A stretch of DNA of 8,540 nt from Gordoniibacillus chartarius. GTDB taxonomy: Bacteria; Bacillota; Bacilli; Paenibacillales; NBRC-103111. Location: contig NZ_JBHLWN010000114.1 of the NCBI RefSeq assembly GCF_042432825.1, positions 1-8,540 on the forward strand, given 5' to 3'. The notes under the pieces are model-generated. The model had not been told where the DNA came from. It saw only the letters and a program-made list of their open reading frames with translations, and ran no database searches. Below, piece after piece: positions 5,519 to 8,540 of the stretch. The translations under genes were made by a program, and so were the position numbers. Each line of letters starts with the position of its first letter. Position 1 is the stretch's first letter.

Positions 5519-6439
5519 ATGTCAACAAACATTAGCCGTGATATGTTCCAGCCGGCCGAAAAGTCAGGCTCTGCTCAGCAGATCAACAAGCAAAGCTTGT
5601 CCTACTGGCAAGATATATGGCGCAGGCTCAAGAAAAATAAGCTCGCTATCGCTTCGATCTACTTAATCGTGCTGCTTATCATAATGGCGATAATCGGACC
5701 GTTCCTGCTGCCATATTCGTATTCAGAGCAATCCTTCAAAGACGTCAATTTGTCCATGTCGGCTGCGCACTGGTTCGGTACCGACGATTTGGGACGGGAT
5801 TTGTTCGTGCGCGTTTGGTACGGTGCCCGCTATACGTTGCTTATCGGGTTTACCGCGGCGTTCATTGACTTGGTTATCGGGGTTATTTACGGCAGTATCG
5901 CAGGGCTTGCAGGCGGACGTACCGATACGATCATGATGCGGATCGTCGAAATCTTTTATTCGATTCCGTACCTTCTCGTCGTCATTATGCTGATGGTGCT
6001 AATGGGGCCGGGCTTGAAATCGATTATTATCGCTCTTGGGGCATTCGGCTGGATGGGGATGGCGCGTCTTGTGCGCGGTCAAATTCTTTTGCTGAAGGAG
6101 CAGGAGTTCGTGCTCGCCGCAACAACGCTTGGCGCAAGCAAGACGCGTCTTATTTTCAAGCATCTGATTCCGAACGCGTTGAGCGTCATTATCGTTAACA
6201 TTACGTTTACGATTCCTCATGCGATTTTTGCGGAGGCTTTCCTCAGCTTCCTCGGTCTCGGCATTCCGGTTCCGAAGGCCAGCCTCGGTACGCTGACCAG
6301 CGATGCGGTCGGCGCATTGATTCAAGGGCACGCTTATCAGCTGTTCTTCCCGGCTGCGTTGATTTCGATTGCGATGCTCGCATTCAACTTGCTTGGTGAC
6401 GGCTTGCGCGACGCTCTGGATCCGAAGATGCGGAAGTAA
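5519..6439 (+). CDS. oppC: Oligopeptide ABC transporter permease OppC
   Basis: This 306-residue second channel subunit pairs with OppB. A polar cytoplasmic N-terminus of about 40 residues leads into the OppC N-terminal segment: KKNKLAIASIYLI at 38-50, with the first helix to about 64. WFGTDDLGRDLFVRVWYGAR (85-104) is the characteristic block before the permease domain. Further membrane segments are near 107-131, 148-163, 167-183, 220-246 and 275-294. The EAA loop is EFVLAATTLGASKTR onward (196-219), ending HLIPN. FLSFLGLGIP (241-250) and the terminal GDGLRDALDPK (293-303) are also typical. GGGAGG (5505-5510) lies inside the end of oppB and the ATG follows the oppB stop after a single base, so translation is probably coupled. 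Confidence 0.93.
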   Translation: MSTNISRDMFQPAEKSGSAQQINKQSLSYWQDIWRRLKKNKLAIASIYLIVLLIIMAIIGPFLLPYSYSEQSFKDVNLSMSAAHWFGTDDLGRDLFVRVWYGARYTLLIGFTAAFIDLVIGVIYGSIAGLAGGRTDTIMMRIVEIFYSIPYLLVVIMLMVLMGPGLKSIIIALGAFGWMGMARLVRGQILLLKEQEFVLAATTLGASKTRLIFKHLIPNALSVIIVNITFTIPHAIFAEAFLSFLGLGIPVPKASLGTLTSDAVGALIQGHAYQLFFPAALISIAMLAFNLLGDGLRDALDPKMRK

Positions 6440-6444
6440 GGAGG
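6438..6444 (+). promoter_or_regulatory. Ribosome binding site that fixes the oppD start
   Basis: AAGGAGG overlaps the oppC stop codon and lies 8 bases before ATG 6453. The open frame continues upstream to 6369 inside oppC, but those 28 codons are Cys-rich, unlike an ABC ATPase N-terminus, and have no such site. Confidence 0.85.
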
Positions 6445-6452
6445 GGATAATT

Positions 6453-7481
6453 ATGAAAGATAACGTCATTCTGGATATAAAGGACCTCGTCGTTTCCTTC
6501 CATACGTATGCGGGTGAAGTGCAGGCGATTCGCGGCGTCACCTTCAAGCTGAAGAAGGGGGAAGCGCTGGCGATCGTCGGTGAATCGGGGTCCGGCAAGT
6601 CGGTTACGGCGCAGACGGTTATGAGGCTCATTCCGGCCGGTATCGGCAAAGTGAAGAACGGTACGGTGATGTTCGAAGGGACGAAAGACATCGTGAAGCT
6701 GTCGGACAAAGAGATGGAGCAAATCCGCGGCTCGGAGATGGGCATGATTTTCCAGGATCCGATGACGTCGCTTAATCCGACAATGACCATCGGCGATCAA
6801 ATCACCGAAGGCCTGATCAAGCACCAGCGGCTGTCCAAGCAGGCGGCGAACGAGCGCGCCATAGAAATTTTGGGGTTGGTCGGCATTCCGAATCCGAAGG
6901 CTCGGATGAAGCAGTACCCGCATCATTTCTCCGGCGGCATGCGCCAGCGGGTTATGATCGCCATTGCGCTGGCTTGCAATCCGAAGCTGCTGATCGCCGA
7001 CGAACCGACAACGGCGCTTGATGTCACGATTCAGGCCCAAATTCTGGATTTGCTTAAGGATTTGCAGAAGAAGCTGGACACGTCGATCATTATGATTACG
7101 CACGATCTTGGCGTCGTTGCCGAAATCGCGCAGAAGGTTGTGGTCATGTACGCCGGCAAGGTCGTCGAACACGGCACGGTGGAGGACGTATTTTATAATC
7201 CTCGCCATCCTTATACGTGGGGGTTGCTGCGCTCGATGCCGCGCATCGACTCGGATTCGAGCGAGCCGCTCGTTCCGATCGAAGGCTCGCCGCCAAGCAT
7301 GATCAATCCGCCGAAGGGCTGCGCCTTCGCTGCGCGCTGCCCGTATGCGATGAAGGTGTGCCTGGAGCACGATCCGGCTCATACGGTCATTAGCGGCGAG
7401 CATACTGCGGCCTGCTGGCTGACCGATCCGAACGCTCCGAAGGTAGAGCGTCCGGTAGAAGTGGGGGGACGCGTAGGATGA
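6453..7481 (+). CDS. oppD: Oligopeptide ABC transporter ATP-binding protein OppD
   Basis: This 342-residue cytoplasmic ATPase powers peptide import together with OppF. Motifs in order are Walker A GESGSGKS (43-50), Q-loop QDPMTSLNP (101-109), ABC signature FSGGMRQR (159-166), Walker B LLIADEP (179-185), D-loop TALD and the switch histidine H217 (ITHDLG). All are intact. The C-terminal oligopeptide/dipeptide domain has four cysteines at 290, 296, 303 and 321 in the GCAF..RCPYAM..C..C arrangement. In a DppD homologue of known structure, such a set binds a [4Fe-4S] cluster. After it comes a short Pro/Val-rich tail. The gap from oppC is 13 bases, and the stop overlaps the oppF start as ATGA. Confidence 0.93.
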   Translation: MKDNVILDIKDLVVSFHTYAGEVQAIRGVTFKLKKGEALAIVGESGSGKSVTAQTVMRLIPAGIGKVKNGTVMFEGTKDIVKLSDKEMEQIRGSEMGMIFQDPMTSLNPTMTIGDQITEGLIKHQRLSKQAANERAIEILGLVGIPNPKARMKQYPHHFSGGMRQRVMIAIALACNPKLLIADEPTTALDVTIQAQILDLLKDLQKKLDTSIIMITHDLGVVAEIAQKVVVMYAGKVVEHGTVEDVFYNPRHPYTWGLLRSMPRIDSDSSEPLVPIEGSPPSMINPPKGCAFAARCPYAMKVCLEHDPAHTVISGEHTAACWLTDPNAPKVERPVEVGGRVG

Positions 7482-8431
7482 CAGACCATATATTGGAAGT
7501 CCGGAATTTGAAGAAGCATTTCCATCTGGGCGGCAATACGATTCTGAAAGCCGTAGACGACGTGTCGTTCTCGATTAAGCGCGGCGAGACGTTCGGTCTT
7601 GTCGGCGAGTCGGGCTGCGGCAAGTCGACGACGGGGCGTACGATTATCCGGCTGTACGACGCTACGGACGGGGAAGTGCTGTTTAACGGCAAGAACGTTC
7701 ATAAGCTAAAGGGCAAGGCGGACAAAGACTTCCGCAAGCAGATGCAGATGGTGTTCCAGGATCCGTACGCATCGCTGAATCCCCGGATGTCGGTAGGCGA
7801 TATTATTGCCGAGGGACTGGACATTCACAACATCGGTTCGGCGAAGGAAAGAAAAGAGCGCGTGCACGATTTGCTGCAGACGGTAGGTTTGAATCCCGAG
7901 CATGCGACGCGCTATCCGCATGAGTTTTCCGGCGGACAGAGACAGCGGATCGGCATTGCCCGCGCGCTGGCGATCGAGCCCGAGTTCATCATCGCCGACG
8001 AGCCGATCTCGGCGCTCGACGTGTCGATTCAAGCTCAGGTCGTCAACCTGTTCGAGAAGCTACAGGAAGAGCGCAATCTGACGTATTTGTTCATCGCTCA
8101 CGATCTGGCGATGGTCAAGCACATCTCTTCCCGCATCGGCGTCATGTACCTCGGTAAGATGGTGGAGACGGCCGGCTCGAACGAGCTGCACAAAAATCCG
8201 CTTCATCCGTACTCGCAGGCGCTGCTGTCGGCCATTCCGATTCCGGATCCCGAGCAAGCGAGAAAGCGCGAGCGCATCATTCTGCAGGGAGACGTGCCGA
8301 GTCCGATTGCGCCGCCGAGCGGCTGCCCGTTCCGCACGCGCTGCCCGAAGGCGATGCCGGAATGTGCGGCTGCGATGCCGCCGCTGAAGGAAGTTGAAAA
8401 AGATCATTTTGTCGCTTGTCATTTGTATTAA
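7478..8431 (+). CDS. oppF: Oligopeptide ABC transporter ATP-binding protein OppF
   Basis: This 317-residue ATPase is the partner of OppD. Walker A is GESGCGKS (43-50), Q-loop QDPYASLNPRM (94-104), signature FSGGQRQR (150-157), Walker B FIIADEP (170-176) and the switch histidine H208 (IAHDLA). QDPYASLNPRM and the FSGGQRQRIGIARAL form are characteristic of OppF/DppF rather than OppD. The C-terminal peptide-transporter domain has cysteines at 283, 289, 296 and 314, the same four-cysteine pattern as OppD. The start ATG overlaps the oppD stop by 4 bases (ATGA), with a G-rich stretch at 7463-7468 as ribosome binding site, so translation is likely coupled. It is the last gene in the visible operon; I see no terminator after it. 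Confidence 0.93.
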   Translation: MTDHILEVRNLKKHFHLGGNTILKAVDDVSFSIKRGETFGLVGESGCGKSTTGRTIIRLYDATDGEVLFNGKNVHKLKGKADKDFRKQMQMVFQDPYASLNPRMSVGDIIAEGLDIHNIGSAKERKERVHDLLQTVGLNPEHATRYPHEFSGGQRQRIGIARALAIEPEFIIADEPISALDVSIQAQVVNLFEKLQEERNLTYLFIAHDLAMVKHISSRIGVMYLGKMVETAGSNELHKNPLHPYSQALLSAIPIPDPEQARKRERIILQGDVPSPIAPPSGCPFRTRCPKAMPECAAAMPPLKEVEKDHFVACHLY

Positions 8432-8540
8432 AATGCTTGCCGATAAGGGGTTGGATGATGCCGGAGAAGGCTCATGCGACCACTGGCATTGCATAAAAGT
8501 TATCACGAAAAACCCACATTAAATATTTACTAATAATGTA
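8432..8540. other. Sequence downstream of oppF, no gene or terminator seen
   Basis: There are 109 bases to the window edge. The best pairing is ATGCC (8457-8461) with GGCAT (about 8485-8489), extendable only by G-U pairs and without a T run, so no intrinsic terminator is called. The end is very A/T rich, with the palindrome TAAATATTTA at 8520-8529. It may be the promoter region of the next gene, but no well-spaced -35/-10 pair is visible. Confidence 0.6.

Noticed and set aside
6369..6452. Upstream extension of OppD to position 6369
   Set aside because: It lies inside oppC, lacks a ribosome binding site and adds 28 residues unlike any ABC ATPase N-terminus. The ATG at 6453 has a strong site.
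6384..7403. Long minus-strand open frame of 339 codons opposite oppD
   Set aside because: A mirror of the codon pattern of oppD, rich in Arg and His, with no domain; it also runs into the oppC end.
8432..8540. Terminator after oppF
   Set aside because: The only stem found is 5 strict base pairs plus G-U pairs with a long loop and no T run.

Overview
All eight genes lie on the + strand of what looks like a low-to-mid GC, endospore-forming Firmicute, most likely Paenibacillaceae. The evidence is strong AAGGAGG-type ribosome binding sites, a GerR/RsfA-family sporulation regulator, a lipoprotein-type OppA and the local gene order. The genus is inference; no rRNA or other taxonomic marker is present.

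Layout: 1-249 is a leader region with three DnaA-box-like 9-mers and an inverted repeat. A GerR/YlbO-type (RsfA-family) regulator follows (250-903), closed by a good intrinsic terminator (927-971). The 2-dehydropantoate 2-reductase gene panE (1031-1984) and a four-helix DUF3397 membrane protein (1991-2389) form a tight pair. From memory, this order matches the conserved gerR(ylbO)...panE...bshC-mraZ neighbourhood of Bacilli. Positions 2390-2782 are a 393-bp non-coding stretch. It holds an inverted-repeat-bounded segment, a probable terminator, a candidate extended -10 promoter and two AACAT/ATGTT palindromes flanking that promoter.

The second half is a complete oligopeptide ABC importer operon, oppA-oppB-oppC-oppD-oppF (2783-8431). 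It encodes a lipid-anchored binding protein, two permeases and two ATPases. An 11-bp perfect hairpin lies between oppA and oppB; the four downstream genes are packed with gaps of 1 and 13 bp and a 4-bp ATGA overlap. OppA would capture peptides at the outer membrane face, OppB/OppC would form the channel, and OppD/OppF would hydrolyse ATP. No terminator is visible in the last 109 bp.

The coding content is ordinary and intact: I see no mobile-element gene, defence system, CRISPR array, tRNA or rRNA, and no convincing new system. The points most worth a second look are the 2390-2782 intergenic region (possible small repeat element or structured RNA, and an operator pair at the opp promoter), the oppA/oppB hairpin, and the placement of opp next to the panE-DUF3397 locus.
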